A DNA stretch of 33,838 bases, taken from Pseudomonadota bacterium (lineage in GTDB: Bacteria; Pseudomonadota; Gammaproteobacteria; Burkholderiales; Rhodocyclaceae). Under the pieces are notes generated by a model, which saw nothing but the letters and a program-made list of their open reading frames with translations, did not search any database and was not told the origin of the DNA. The stretch's first letter is position 1, and each line of letters opens with the position of its first letter. Shown piece after piece: positions 1-11,992 of the stretch. Position numbers and translations under genes: made by a program. The stretch spans positions 1-33,838 of the forward strand of contig JAFEFM010000532.1 in assembly GCA_018240585.1 (NCBI GenBank), given 5' to 3'.

Positions 1-995
1 GCCCGCGCGAAGCTCTTCTCGCTGTCGAACCCGACTGCCGCGGCGATCTGCTTCACCGGCCGCGCGGTCTGCAGCAGCAGCTTGATCGCGCGCTCGCGCC
101 GCGCCTCGTTCTTCAGCCGTTGCAGCGACACGCCTTCCTCCTTGAGCTGCCGGTGCAGCGTGCGCACCGACAGGTTGAGCTGCGCGGCGACGTCCTCGGC
201 GGTGTGGGCGGCGGCGGGGTTGGCGGCCAGCAACTGGCCGACGCTGTGCACCAGCAGGCGGTCGCGGCGGTATTGCAGCACGGTGAGCGGCAGGGCGCGC
301 TGCAGCATCGTCTGCAGCGCGTGTTCGTCGCGGCGCACCGGCAGTTCCAGGTAGCGCGCATCGAAGCTGATGCTGGCGGCGTCGGCAGAGAAGCGCGCCG
401 GGCCGGCGAAAAGGTAGGCGTAGGCCTCGGCATGCGACGGAGCGGGGAAAGGGAAGGCGGCCTCGGTGAGCGCGATGCGCGAATCGACCAGCCAGCAGGC
501 ATAGCCGAGCAGGTAGCGCAGCGTGCTGACCAGGCAGAACTCGCGCAGCTCGCCGAGAGCGGTGTTTTCCGCGACGCGGATGGTGGCGCTGCCGCGCTGC
601 CCGGAGCGTGGCGGGATGAGCTCGAAGACGATGTCCTCGGTCAGCAGGCGGTGGTGGCGGCACCAGCGCTTGAGCGCCACTTGCAGTGTCGGCGAAGTGA
701 GCGAGGCGCGGCACAGCATGCCGTAGCTGCCCCACGGGAGCCGCCGCGAGAACCAGCCCAGTGCCTCGTCGTCGAGCTCCTGCATCGCCGTGCCCGACAT
801 CACTTCCATCTGCGCCGCGGTGACGCGTGCGCCGGCGTCGTCGAGCAGCGCCGGCGGGATCTGCGCCTGCGCCAGCGCGCTGGCCGGATCCATTCCGCGG
901 CGGCGGTACCCGAGGACGATCGCGCGGATGAAGGCGATCGGCGTGGCGGCGCGGCCGCGGGTGAGTTCGGCAGCCGGGGGGGCGAGGATCTTCAT
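1..995 (-). CDS. AraC-family transcriptional regulator (3' end outside window)
   Basis: Reading leftward from an ATG at 995-993, the frame stays open to the window edge, giving about 331 residues with the C-terminus missing. The N-terminal two thirds resemble the AraC 'arabinose-binding-like' ligand domain found in OruR/ArgR-type regulators (motifs such as PWGSYGML and [13 protein letters not shown]). The C-terminal part has an AraC helix-turn-helix: [16 protein letters not shown] is the first helix-turn-helix, and [16 protein letters not shown] is the conserved second one at the edge. It is a cytoplasmic DNA-binding protein. It is transcribed divergently from liuA with 161 bp between the starts, so control of the leucine/isovalerate cluster is the natural inference. 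In pseudomonads the equivalent regulator (LiuR) is of the MerR family, so this would be a different solution. Family assignment is firm; the target is inferred. Confidence 0.9.
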   Translation of the reverse strand, partial: MKILAPPAAELTRGRAATPIAFIRAIVLGYRRRGMDPASALAQAQIPPALLDDAGARVTAAQMEVMSGTAMQELDDEALGWFSRRLPWGSYGMLCRASLTSPTLQVALKRWCRHHRLLTEDIVFELIPPRSGQRGSATIRVAENTALGELREFCLVSTLRYLLGYACWLVDSRIALTEAAFPFPAPSHAEAYAYLFAGPARFSADAASISFDARYLELPVRRDEHALQTMLQRALPLTVLQYRRDRLLVHSVGQLLAANPAAAHTAEDVAAQLNLSVRTLHRQLKEEGVSLQRLKNEARRERAIKLLLQTARPVKQIAAAVGFDSEKSFAR

Positions 996-1016
996 GTGCC
1001 GGAATGCTAGCCGGCG

Positions 1017-1043
1017 TGGCACGAATTGCAACCTCGATGGCAC
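1017..1043 (+). promoter_or_regulatory. Candidate AraC-type operator (21-bp-spaced direct repeat)
   Basis: TGGCAC occurs at 1017-1022 and again at 1038-1043, exactly 21 bp start to start, which is two helical turns. AraC-family activators typically bind direct half-sites with this spacing. The pair lies between the divergent regulator and liuA. A possible -10 element, TAATCT, lies at 1065-1070, so a -35 region would begin at the end of the second half-site, as in class II activation. The -35 itself is poor, consistent with an activator-dependent promoter. A six-base repeat can arise by chance. Confidence 0.35.
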
Positions 1044-1072
1044 TCGTCGCGCAGCGTGTCCGGCTAATCTCC

Positions 1073-1086
1073 GCCCAACCTTGGGC
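1073..1086. promoter_or_regulatory. 14-bp palindrome at the probable liuA transcription start
   Basis: GCCCAA-CC-TTGGGC is a perfect inverted repeat with a 2-bp centre. It lies just after the candidate -10 element (1065-1070), covering the expected start of transcription about 80 bp ahead of the liuA ATG. It could be an operator for a second, dimeric repressor, or a hairpin at the 5' end of the message. No binding protein is known from this window. Confidence 0.3.
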
Positions 1087-1156
1087 ATGCGCCGTCCATA
1101 ATGGATCAGCGCACATCGCCCCACGCGCCAGGACAACCTTGAGGAGGAGACAACCC

Positions 1157-2338
1157 ATGAACGTGCCCAGCCTGAACTTCAATCTTGGCGAGACCATCGA
1201 CGCGCTGCGCGACACGCTGCAGGCCTTCTGTGCCGCCGAGATCGCGCCGCGCGCGGCGGAGATCGACCGCGAGAACGAGTTCCCCACCGACCTGTGGAAG
1301 AAGCTGGGCGACCTCGGCGTGCATGGCATGACGGTGAGCGAGGAGTACGGCGGCACCGACATGGGCTACCTCGCCCACATCGTGGCGATGGAGGAGATCT
1401 CGCGCGCGTCGGCCTCGGTGGGCCTGTCCTACGGCGCCCACTCCAACCTGTGCATCAACCAGATCCGCCGCAACGGCACCGAGGCGCAGAAGCAGAAATA
1501 CCTGCCCAGGCTGATCTCGGGCGATCACGTCGGTGCGCTGGCGATGTCCGAGCCCAACGCCGGCTCCGACGTGGTGAGCATGAAGCTGCGCGCCGACCGC
1601 AAGGGTGACCGCTTCATCCTCAACGGCAGCAAGATGTGGATCACCAATGGCGGCGACGCCGACACCCTGGTGGTCTATGCCAAGACCGACGTCAATGCCG
1701 GGCCGAAGGGCATCACCGCCTTCATCATCGAGAAGGGGATGAAAGGGTTCAGCCACGGCACCCACCTCGACAAGCTCGGCATGCGCGGCTCCAACACCTT
1801 CCCGCTGTTCTTTGACGACGTCGAGGTGCCGCTGGAGAACGTGCTCGGCGGCGAGGCCAACATCGGCCGCGGCGTGCAGGTGCTGATGTCCGGCCTCGAC
1901 TACGAGCGCGCGGTGTTGTCGGGCGGGCCGCTCGGCATCATGGCGGCGTGCATGGACGTGGTCGTGCCCTACCTGCACGAGCGCAAGCAGTTCGACACCC
2001 CGATCGGCGAGTTCCAGCTCATGCAGGGCAAGGTCGCCGACCTGTACTCCACCTGGAGCGCCTGCCGCGCCTATGCCTACGCGGTGGGCCAGGCCTGCGA
2101 CCGTGCCGACCACGCGCGCACGCTGCGCAAGGACGCCGCCGGCGTGATCCTCTACACCGCCGAGAAGGCCACCTGGATGGCCGGCGAAGCGATCCAGACC
2201 CTGGGCGGCGTCGGCTATACCAACGAATATGCGGCCGGCCGCCTGTGGCGCGACGCCAAGCTGTACGAGATCGGCGCCGGCACCAGCGAGATCCGCCGCA
2301 TGCTGATCGGCCGCGAGCTGTTCAGCGAAACCCGTTGA
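1157..2338 (+). CDS. liuA: Isovaleryl-CoA dehydrogenase
   Basis: This 393-residue FAD-dependent acyl-CoA dehydrogenase oxidises isovaleryl-CoA to 3-methylcrotonyl-CoA, passing electrons to ETF. The ATG at 1157 follows a strong Shine-Dalgarno (GAGGAGG, 1141-1147); the frame opens further upstream but that part looks non-coding. Visible signatures are [11 protein letters not shown] (substrate/FAD region), WITNGG, and a C-terminal [17 protein letters not shown]. The sequence [15 protein letters not shown] carries Glu250 at the position of the catalytic base that is peculiar to isovaleryl-CoA dehydrogenases (human Glu254), which separates it from short- and medium-chain enzymes. It is followed 13 bp later by liuB and starts the leucine/isovalerate catabolic cluster. 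Confidence 0.95.
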   Translation: MNVPSLNFNLGETIDALRDTLQAFCAAEIAPRAAEIDRENEFPTDLWKKLGDLGVHGMTVSEEYGGTDMGYLAHIVAMEEISRASASVGLSYGAHSNLCINQIRRNGTEAQKQKYLPRLISGDHVGALAMSEPNAGSDVVSMKLRADRKGDRFILNGSKMWITNGGDADTLVVYAKTDVNAGPKGITAFIIEKGMKGFSHGTHLDKLGMRGSNTFPLFFDDVEVPLENVLGGEANIGRGVQVLMSGLDYERAVLSGGPLGIMAACMDVVVPYLHERKQFDTPIGEFQLMQGKVADLYSTWSACRAYAYAVGQACDRADHARTLRKDAAGVILYTAEKATWMAGEAIQTLGGVGYTNEYAAGRLWRDAKLYEIGAGTSEIRRMLIGRELFSETR

Positions 2339-2351
2339 ACGGAGCGCCACG

Positions 2352-3959
<1,608 letters not shown>

Positions 3960-3975
3960 CGGGAGCGGAGCGGAC

Positions 3976-4767
3976 ATGAGCTACGAGACCCTGGAAATCC
4001 TGCGCGACGCCGGCGTGGCGACGATCTGGATGAACCGTCCGGACGTGCACAACGCCTTCAACGCGCAACTGATCGCCGACCTCACCGCCGCCTGCCGCGC
4101 GCTCGATGCCGACGACACGGTGCGCGCGGTGGTGCTGGCCGGGCGCGGCAAGAGCTTCTCCGCCGGCGCCGACCTCAACTGGATGAAGGCCGCCGGCCAG
4201 GCCAGCGAGGCGGAGAATTTCGCCGACGCGATGAAGCTCGCGGGCATGCTGCGCACCCTCGCCGAGATGAAGAAGCCCACGATCGCGCGCGTGCACGGCG
4301 CGGCGCTCGGTGGCGGCATGGGGCTGGCGAGCGCCTGCGACATCTGCGTGGCCGGCGACAAGGCCGTGTTCGCGACCTCGGAAGTCAAGTTCGGCATCAT
4401 CCCGTCGGCGATCAGCCCCTATGTGATCCGCGCCATCGGCGAGCGTCAGGCCTGCCGCTACTTCCAGACCGCCGAGCGCATCGGCGCCGCGCGCGCCGAG
4501 AAGATCGGCCTCGCGCACGAGGTGGTGGCGAGCGAGGAGATCGATGCCAAGGTGAAGGAGGTGGTCGACGCCCTGCTGCAGGGCGGGCCCAAGGCGCAGG
4601 CCGCGGCCAAGGACCTGATCCGCGCGGTGGCGAACCGGCCGGTGGGCGATGCGGTGGTGGAAGACACCGCACGCCGCATCGCCGGCTTGCGTGCCACGCC
4701 GGAGGCAAAGGAAGGACTGGACGCCTTCCTGTCGAAGCGGCCGGCGGCCTGGGTGCCGCAGGGGTGA
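3976..4767 (+). CDS. liuC: 3-methylglutaconyl-CoA hydratase (enoyl-CoA hydratase family)
   Basis: This is a 263-residue crotonase-superfamily enzyme. Oxyanion-hole elements are visible as SAGADLNWM (residues 62-70) and AALGGGMGLASACD (around 109-122). The tryptophan-methionine after SAGADL is typical of the methylglutaconyl-CoA hydratase group. The expected reaction is hydration of 3-methylglutaconyl-CoA to HMG-CoA. The gene starts 16 bp after liuB with a purine-rich ribosome site (GGGAGCGGAGCGG). Sequence alone places it in the crotonase superfamily; the specific substrate follows from its place between the carboxylase subunit genes and from the downstream HMG-CoA lyase. Confidence 0.9.
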   Translation: MSYETLEILRDAGVATIWMNRPDVHNAFNAQLIADLTAACRALDADDTVRAVVLAGRGKSFSAGADLNWMKAAGQASEAENFADAMKLAGMLRTLAEMKKPTIARVHGAALGGGMGLASACDICVAGDKAVFATSEVKFGIIPSAISPYVIRAIGERQACRYFQTAERIGAARAEKIGLAHEVVASEEIDAKVKEVVDALLQGGPKAQAAAKDLIRAVANRPVGDAVVEDTARRIAGLRATPEAKEGLDAFLSKRPAAWVPQG

Positions 4768-4778
4768 AGATTGTTTAG

Positions 4779-4876
4779 CTCCCTCCCCTTCAAGGGGAGG
4801 GTTGGGGTGGGGATGGGGCGCGCAGGTCTGACGAACCCCATCCCCCTCCTAACCTCCCCCTTGAAGGGGGAGGGAC
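4779..4876. repeat. C/G-rich intergenic inverted-repeat element
   Basis: Two copies of a short element lie head to head between liuC and the DUF4126 gene. Each copy has a palindromic core (CCCTCCCCTT-C-AAGGGGAGGG at 4781-4801; CCTCCCCCTT-G-AAGGGGGAGG at 4853-4873) and a flank of the type GTTGGGGTGGGGATGGGG. The outer arms of about 40 nt are separated by about 16 nt, so the transcript could fold into one long hairpin. Elements of this kind are common between genes in many proteobacteria. The element might attenuate or stabilise the liu message at this junction; nothing here shows that directly. Confidence 0.8.
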
Positions 4877-4931
4877 AGAAACACCCGCACGAAGCCGTCG
4901 TAGTGGCACTTGCTCACGGGGGGGGCACGGC

Positions 4932-5597
4932 ATGGACTTCATCTACGCATTGAGCAGCAAGCTCGATTCGCTGAGCCCCTTGCTCGACTGGCGCGACCTC
5001 CCGCTGAACATGGCCTCGCTCGCGGCGCTGGCGGCCGGGCTGGGGTGGGCGAGCGGCTTGCGGCTGTATGCGCTGGTGTTCGTGCTCGGCGTCCTCGGGC
5101 GATGGGGTGGCGTGCATCTGCCGGGCGACCTGCATGTGCTCACGCATCCGCTGGTGCTGGGCCTGTCGGGGCTGATGCTGTTCGTCGAATTCTTCGCCGA
5201 CAAGCTGCCCTGGCTGGATTCGCTGTGGGACGCGGTGCATACCTTCATTCGTATTCCCGCCGGCGCGGCGCTCGCGGCGGCGGTGATGGGCGACCAGGGC
5301 AGCGCGGCGCAGGTCGCGGCGGCGCTGGCGGGCGGCACCCTGGCGGCGGGCACGCACTTCGCCAAGGCTGGGGCGCGCATGGCGATCAACGCCTCGCCCG
5401 AGCCGGTGACCAACGTCGGCACCTCGCTCGGCGAGGACGCGCTGTTCGCGGGCGGGCTGTGGATGCTGCTGCATCAACCGCTGTGGTTTCTGGTCGCGCT
5501 GGTGGCCTTCCTGCTGCTGGCCCTGGCGCTGATCCTGCTGCTGTGGCGCTTCATCGGACGACTGTTCCGGCCGCGGGCGCGGCCCGGAACGATATGA
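4932..5597 (+). CDS. DUF4126 domain membrane protein inside the liu cluster
   Basis: This 221-residue protein matches my recollection of the DUF4126 family (integral membrane, function unknown). Several hydrophobic stretches are visible: residues about 27-58, 70-84, 108-140 with many Ala and Gly, and a very hydrophobic one at about 182-210 followed by a basic tail (RLFRPRARPG). The motif GASHFAKA-like GTHFAKAGARMAINASPEP is the most conserved-looking part. The ATG at 4932 has only a G-run upstream as a ribosome site. It sits between liuC and liuD, after the inverted-repeat element, and 24 bp before liuD, so it is probably co-transcribed with the leucine pathway. A role in it is unproven. Confidence 0.8.
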   Translation: MDFIYALSSKLDSLSPLLDWRDLPLNMASLAALAAGLGWASGLRLYALVFVLGVLGRWGGVHLPGDLHVLTHPLVLGLSGLMLFVEFFADKLPWLDSLWDAVHTFIRIPAGAALAAAVMGDQGSAAQVAAALAGGTLAAGTHFAKAGARMAINASPEPVTNVGTSLGEDALFAGGLWMLLHQPLWFLVALVAFLLLALALILLLWRFIGRLFRPRARPGTI

Positions 5598-5621
5598 ACT
5601 GAGAGAGAGGCTGGAGACGAC

Positions 5622-7625
<2,004 letters not shown>

Positions 7626-7636
7626 TTGGCGGTGCC

Positions 7637-7660
7637 GTGGGAGCGCGCTTGACCACGATT
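7637..7660 (+). repeat. Degenerate REP-like singlet
   Basis: GTGGGAGCGCGCTTGACCACG and the following bases resemble one arm of the REP doublet found at 9437-9503 (consensus GTAGGAGCGGGCTTGACCGCG), with four differences over 21 positions. It lies in the 112-bp gap between liuD and the acyl-CoA ligase gene. No good inverted partner is seen, so it is probably a decayed or single REP copy. Confidence 0.5.
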
Positions 7661-7737
7661 CGACGCGTCGAGGTGCGCCCGGCCCCGATCCTGCGGCAAG
7701 CGTGAAGCACAAGAGAAATGGAGGAGAGGACGACACG

Positions 7738-9426
7738 ATGAGCAACCTGAGCTATGTCCACGGTGCATCCGACAAACAACTGATCGGCCAGACGATCGGC
7801 CGCTTCTTTGACGAGGCCTGCGCGCGCCACGCCGAGCGCGACGCGCTGGTGGTGCGCCATCAGGGCGTGCGCCTGAGCTATGCCGCGCTGAAGCAGAAGG
7901 TCGATGCGCTGGCCTGCGGCCTGATGCGCCTCGGGCTGCAGCCGGGCGAGCGCGTCGGAATCTGGTCGCAGAACAATGCCGAATGGGCGCTGACCCAGTT
8001 CGCCACCGCCAAGGCCGGCCTGGTGCTGGTCAACATCAACCCCGCGTACCGCCGTTCCGAGCTCGAGTACGCGCTCAACAAGGTCGGCTGCCGCGCGCTG
8101 ATCCTGTCGCCGGCGTTCAAGACCAGCAACTACCTCGAGATGATCGCCGACCTTGCGCCCGAGCTCGGCCACTGCGAGCCCGGCCTGCTGCGCAGCCACC
8201 AGTTGCCCACGCTGGAGTTCGTCATCCGCATGGGCGCCGGGCGCAGCCCCGGCATGCTCAACTTCGACGAGCTGCTGACGGCGCCGACGCGCGAGGAACT
8301 CACCGCGCTGGCGCTGCGCGGCGAGAAGCTGCAGTTCGACGACCCGATCAACATCCAGTTCACCTCGGGCACCACCGGCCATCCCAAGGGCGCGACGCTG
8401 TCGCACCACAACATCCTCAACAACGGCTACTTCGTCGGTGAGGCGATCCGGCTGGTGCCGGGCGACAAGGTGTGCATCCCGGTGCCGCTGTACCACTGCT
8501 TCGGCATGGTGATGGGCAACCTCGGCTGCCTGACCCACGGCGCGACCATGGTCTACCCGGCCGAAGCCTTCGAGCCGCTGTCGGTGCTGGAGGCGGTGGC
8601 GGCGGAAAAATGCACCGGCCTGTACGGCGTGCCGACGATGTTCATCGCCGCGCTCGACCATCCGCGCTTCGCCGAGTTCGACATCGCCAGCCTGCGCACC
8701 GGCATCATGGCCGGCAGCCCGTGCCCGATCGAGGTCATGAAGCGCGTGATCGAGCGCATGAACATGCGCGAGGTGACCATCGCCTACGGCATGACCGAGA
8801 CTTCGCCGGTGAGCTTCCAGAGCGGCACCGACGACCCCATCGACCGCCGCGTGTCCACCGTGGGCCGCATCCAGCCGCAGCTGGAAGTGAAGATCGTCGA
8901 TAACGAAGGCCGCATCGTGCCGCGCGGCATGCCGGGCGAGCTGTGCACCCGCGGCTACTCGGTGATGCTGGGCTACTGGGCCGACGAGGCCAAGACCAGG
9001 GAGGCGATCGACGCCGGCGGCTGGATGCACACCGGCGACCTCGCGGTGATCGACGACGAGGGCTATTGCAACATCGTCGGCCGCATCAAGGACATGGTGA
9101 TCCGCGGCGGCGAGAACATCTACCCGCGCGAGATCGAGGAGTTCCTCTACTCGCATCCGAAGATCCTCGACGTGCAGGTGGTCGGCGTGCCCGACGAGAA
9201 GTACGGCGAGGAGCTGTGCGCCTGGATCATCCTGCGCGAGGAAGGCTCGCTCACCGAAGCCGACGTGCGCGCTTTCTGCCAGGGCCAGATCGCGCACTAC
9301 AAGATCCCGCGCCACATCCGCTTCGTCGACAGCTTCCCGATGACCGTGACGGGCAAGATCCAGAAGTTCATGATCCGCGAGAAGATGAAGCAGGAACTGG
9401 GGCTGGCCGAGGCGAAAACGGCCTGA
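7738..9426 (+). CDS. AMP-dependent acyl-CoA ligase in the liu cluster
   Basis: This 562-residue ANL-superfamily ligase activates a carboxylic acid as an acyl-adenylate and then as an acyl-CoA. The P-loop [11 protein letters not shown] is at about 208-218, YGMTETSP is the A5 motif, [13 protein letters not shown] the A7-A8 region, and Lys540 in TGKIQKF the catalytic lysine. The ATG at 7738 is preceded by GGAGGAGAGG (7720-7729); an earlier in-frame ATG lacks such a site. It resembles FadD-like medium-chain or branched-chain acyl-CoA ligases. Its place between liuD and HMG-CoA lyase suggests a substrate such as isovalerate, fed into LiuA, but the specificity cannot be read from sequence. Confidence 0.88.
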   Translation: MSNLSYVHGASDKQLIGQTIGRFFDEACARHAERDALVVRHQGVRLSYAALKQKVDALACGLMRLGLQPGERVGIWSQNNAEWALTQFATAKAGLVLVNINPAYRRSELEYALNKVGCRALILSPAFKTSNYLEMIADLAPELGHCEPGLLRSHQLPTLEFVIRMGAGRSPGMLNFDELLTAPTREELTALALRGEKLQFDDPINIQFTSGTTGHPKGATLSHHNILNNGYFVGEAIRLVPGDKVCIPVPLYHCFGMVMGNLGCLTHGATMVYPAEAFEPLSVLEAVAAEKCTGLYGVPTMFIAALDHPRFAEFDIASLRTGIMAGSPCPIEVMKRVIERMNMREVTIAYGMTETSPVSFQSGTDDPIDRRVSTVGRIQPQLEVKIVDNEGRIVPRGMPGELCTRGYSVMLGYWADEAKTREAIDAGGWMHTGDLAVIDDEGYCNIVGRIKDMVIRGGENIYPREIEEFLYSHPKILDVQVVGVPDEKYGEELCAWIILREEGSLTEADVRAFCQGQIAHYKIPRHIRFVDSFPMTVTGKIQKFMIREKMKQELGLAEAKTA

Positions 9427-9436
9427 AGCCCAGTGT

Positions 9437-9503
9437 GTAGGAGCAGGTTCGACCGCAATCGCGTCCCGATTGAGGTGGTGATCGCGGTCAAGCCCGCTCC
9501 TAC
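9437..9503. repeat. REP doublet (REPIN-like inverted repeat)
   Basis: Two REP units face each other: GTAGGAGCAGGTTCGACCGC from 9437, and its inverted partner ending at 9503, which on the minus strand reads GTAGGAGCGGGCTTGACCGC. The arms are about 24 nt and the spacer about 19 nt. The layout and the GTAGGAGC start are like REP/REPIN elements of pseudomonads, which are moved by RAYT-type REP transposases. It fills most of the gap between the ligase gene and HMG-CoA lyase and could form a hairpin in the transcript. No RAYT gene lies in this window. Confidence 0.8.
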
Positions 9504-9531
9504 GGGATCGACAACCAACGGAACACCTTCC

Positions 9532-10470
9532 ATGACCACATCCACACTGCCTTCCTCTGTGCGCATCGTCGAGGTCGGCCCGCGCGACGGCCTGCAGAAC
9601 GAGAAGCAGGTGGTGCCGGCCGACGTCAAGGTCGAGCTGATCCGCCGCCTCGCCGACGCGGGGCTCAGGACGATCGAGGCGACGTCCTTCGTGTCGCCGA
9701 AATGGGTGCCGCAGATGGGCGACAACACCGAGGTGCTGACCCGCGTGCTGGCGCAGCCGGCACCGGGCGTCGCCTATCCGGTGCTGACGCCCAACCTGAA
9801 GGGCTTCGAGGCCGCGCTGGCGGCCGGCGCCAAGGAAGTGGCGGTGTTCGGCGCCGCCTCCGAGTCCTTCAGCCAGAAGAACATCAACTGTTCCATCGCC
9901 GAGTCGCTGGAGCGCTTCCGTCCGGTCACCGAGGCGGCGCGCGCGGCCGGCGTCAAGGTGCGCGGCTACATCTCGTGCGTCGTCGGCTGCCCCTACGAAG
10001 GTGCGGTGGCGCCGCACAAGGTGGCCGAGGTCGCGGTCACGCTGCTGGAGATGGGCTGCTACGAAATCTCGCTGGGCGACACCATCGGCACCGGCAACCC
10101 GGCCAGCGTCCGCGGCATGCTGGAGACGGTGACGCGCAGCGTGCCGGTCGAAAGGCTCGCCGGCCACTATCACGACACCTACGGCATGGCCGCGGCCAAC
10201 GTCGCCGCCTCGCTGGACATGGGCGTGGCGGTGTTCGACGCCTCGGTCGGCGGGCTGGGCGGCTGCCCCTATGCCGCCGGCGCGTCGGGCAACGTCGCCA
10301 CCGAGGACCTGGTGTGGCTGCTGCACGGCATGGGCATCGTCACCGGCATCGACCTCGACCGTCTGGTCGACACCGCCGCCTGGATCAGCGCCCGGCTCGG
10401 CCGCGAGCCGGCCTCGCGCGTCGCGCGCGCGGTGCTGGCCAAGCGTGCGCAGGCGGGGCGTGCGAACTGA
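9532..10470 (+). CDS. liuE: Hydroxymethylglutaryl-CoA lyase
   Basis: This is a 312-residue TIM-barrel lyase of the DRE-metallolyase group, close to the usual length. It cleaves HMG-CoA to acetoacetate and acetyl-CoA, the last step of leucine breakdown. [11 protein letters not shown] near the N-terminus supplies the metal- and substrate-binding residues. [19 protein letters not shown] near residue 241 is the HMG-CoA lyase signature, with Cys245 as the active-site cysteine. The ATG at 9532 is chosen because the protein core begins soon after; the frame runs back through the REP doublet, which is not coding. The name mvaB is also used for this gene. The Shine-Dalgarno is weak. Confidence 0.95.
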   Translation: MTTSTLPSSVRIVEVGPRDGLQNEKQVVPADVKVELIRRLADAGLRTIEATSFVSPKWVPQMGDNTEVLTRVLAQPAPGVAYPVLTPNLKGFEAALAAGAKEVAVFGAASESFSQKNINCSIAESLERFRPVTEAARAAGVKVRGYISCVVGCPYEGAVAPHKVAEVAVTLLEMGCYEISLGDTIGTGNPASVRGMLETVTRSVPVERLAGHYHDTYGMAAANVAASLDMGVAVFDASVGGLGGCPYAAGASGNVATEDLVWLLHGMGIVTGIDLDRLVDTAAWISARLGREPASRVARAVLAKRAQAGRAN

Positions 10471-10504
10471 TTAGAATGAGGGCTTCCCTTCAAGAGCCGT
10501 AGCA

Positions 10505-10711
10505 ATGAGTGTTCCCACCCCCTGCATCAACATCTGCCGCATGAGCGCGGACACCGGCCTGTGCGAGGGCTGCCAGCGCACGATCGACGAGATCGCGCGC
10601 TGGGGGCGCAGCACCGACGTGGAGAAACGCGCCATCCTCGACATCGTCGCGCGGCGGCGTGAGCAGCTCGGGCTGCAACCGCTTGCAGTCGCGGCAGGAG
10701 GGGCGTCGTGA
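10505..10711 (+). CDS. DUF1289 domain small protein (first of a tandem pair)
   Basis: This 68-residue protein carries the DUF1289 hallmark: PCINIC, then [16 protein letters not shown], i.e. a CX3C plus CX2C cysteine set followed by a conserved R-T-x-x-E-I-x-x-W, then a helical [16 protein letters not shown]. The cysteines look suited to bind a metal (Zn or Fe), but the family's function is unknown. The start is the ATG at 10505. A possible -10 (TAGAAT, 10472-10477) lies 28 bp upstream without a convincing -35. Its last four bases overlap the start of the next gene, so the two are probably translated together. Confidence 0.85.
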   Translation: MSVPTPCINICRMSADTGLCEGCQRTIDEIARWGRSTDVEKRAILDIVARRREQLGLQPLAVAAGGAS

Positions 10712-10896
10712 GCGGCGACGCGCTGTGCGTGGGCGTGTGCATGATCGACTGGGATTCCGGCGTGTGCATGGGTTGCGGGCGCACCGCCGACGAAATCAAC
10801 GGCGTGCCGACTCCGCGGCCGGCCGATGAGCCGAATGCGGCGCCCGTGCCGTTGCCGGCCAATGTCGCGGCGCAGGTCGGCGAGGGCAGCGATTGA
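10708..10896 (+). CDS. Second, divergent DUF1289-like small protein
   Basis: This 62-residue product starts at GTG (10708), overlapping the previous stop as GTGA, with a strong AGGAGG at 10696-10701. It repeats the cysteine pattern of its neighbour (CVGVC, then [13 protein letters not shown]), but the conserved Trp and the C-terminal helix are replaced by a Pro/Ala-rich tail ([17 protein letters not shown]). It looks like a tandem duplicate that has diverged. Function unknown. Its stop overlaps the TTG start of the MBL-fold hydrolase. Confidence 0.75.
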   Translation: MSGDALCVGVCMIDWDSGVCMGCGRTADEINGVPTPRPADEPNAAPVPLPANVAAQVGEGSD

Positions 10897-11876
10897 GCGC
10901 GGCGCTGCGCTTCCCGCCCGAACTGCAGGTGTTCGAGCGCGGCTGGCTGTCGGCGAACAACATCCTGCTGTTCGATGGCGGCGAGGCGACGCTGATCGAC
11001 AGCGGCTACGTCAGCCACGCGTCGCAGACGCTGGCGCTGCTGCGCAGCGCGCTGGAAGGGCGAAGCCTGACGCGTCTGATCAACACCCATTCCCACTCCG
11101 ACCACATCGGCGGCAACGCCGCGGTGCAGCGCGCGTTCGGCTGCTCCATCCACGTGCCGGCGGGCATGGCCGACGCGGTCGCGAACTGGGACGAAGCCGC
11201 GCTGCTGCTGTCAACCGCGGCCCAGTCGGGCGAGCGCTTCGCCGCCGACGGCACGCTTGCGCCGGGTGATGCCTTCGTCGCCGGCGGGTTGCAGTGGCAG
11301 GCGATCGCGGTGCCGGGCCACGACATGGACGCGCTCGCCTACTACAACCCGGAGCGCCGCATCCTGATCTCGGGCGACGCGCTGTGGCGCGACGGCTTCG
11401 GCATCCTGTTCGCCGATGTGCTGGGCACCGGTCACGGCCTGGGCGCGGCACGGCGCACGCTGGAGGCCATCGGCCGCCTCGCCGTCGATGCGGTGATCCC
11501 CGGCCACGGCGCTCCGTTCTCGGATTTCGACGCCGCGCTGGAGCGCGCCTTTGCGCGGCTGCGCGCTTTCGAGGACGACGGCGCACGCATGGCGCGCAAC
11601 GCGATCCGCGCCTGCATCACCTTCCACCTGCTCGATGCGCGGCGCATCGGGCTCGACGAGTTGCCGCGGCACCTGGCCGAGACGCCGCTTTACCGCGAGG
11701 CAAACGCGCGCTTCCTCGGCCTGGCGCCAGACGCCCTTGCTGGCTGGCTGGTGGGGGAGCTCGAACGCGCGGGCGTGGCGCACCGCGAGCAGGGCGACCT
11801 GGTGGCATCCGCGCCACGTCCGGTGACGACGGCCGTGCCATCGCCTGTTCGCCCTGCCGCGAGGGGCGCATGCTGA
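10893..11876 (+). CDS. MBL-fold metallo-hydrolase
   Basis: This 327-residue metallo-beta-lactamase-fold protein has the zinc motif THSHSDHIGGN (His66, His68, Asp70, His71), a later GHDMDALAYYNP loop, an ISGDALW aspartate and a VIPGHGAPF histidine. These make up a two-metal hydrolase site. A C-terminal region of about 100 residues resembles the helical extension of LACTB2-like and glyoxalase-II-like hydrolases. The start is TTG at 10893, overlapping the stop of the preceding DUF1289-like gene as TTGA, with GAGGG just upstream. Substrate unknown; thioester (e.g. acyl-CoA or glutathione ester) or other ester hydrolysis is possible. The overlaps tie it to the two small cysteine proteins. Confidence 0.88.
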   Translation: MSAALRFPPELQVFERGWLSANNILLFDGGEATLIDSGYVSHASQTLALLRSALEGRSLTRLINTHSHSDHIGGNAAVQRAFGCSIHVPAGMADAVANWDEAALLLSTAAQSGERFAADGTLAPGDAFVAGGLQWQAIAVPGHDMDALAYYNPERRILISGDALWRDGFGILFADVLGTGHGLGAARRTLEAIGRLAVDAVIPGHGAPFSDFDAALERAFARLRAFEDDGARMARNAIRACITFHLLDARRIGLDELPRHLAETPLYREANARFLGLAPDALAGWLVGELERAGVAHREQGDLVASAPRPVTTAVPSPVRPAARGAC

Positions 11877-11942
11877 GCGCGGCGCAATGCGCCGTCGGCT
11901 GGTTTTCCGGATTCGTGCGTCCGCATTGCGCGGCGCACTTTT
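11877..11942 (+). terminator. Candidate intrinsic terminator after the MBL hydrolase
   Basis: GCGCAATGCG (11882-11891) pairs with CGCATTGCGC (11922-11931); both arms can be extended by imperfect G/C pairs. A short T-run (11939-11942) follows. The loop of about 30 nt is long and the T-run short, so strength is doubtful. Confidence 0.4.
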
Positions 11943-11992
11943 GAGGCGAGGCGGTTCGCCGCCCGCACTTGCTTGCAACTGGGGAGATGCAA

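Noticed and set aside
10449..10477. Promoter with -10 TAGAAT before the first DUF1289 gene
   Set aside because: No acceptable -35 at 15-19 bp; only mentioned in the gene entry.
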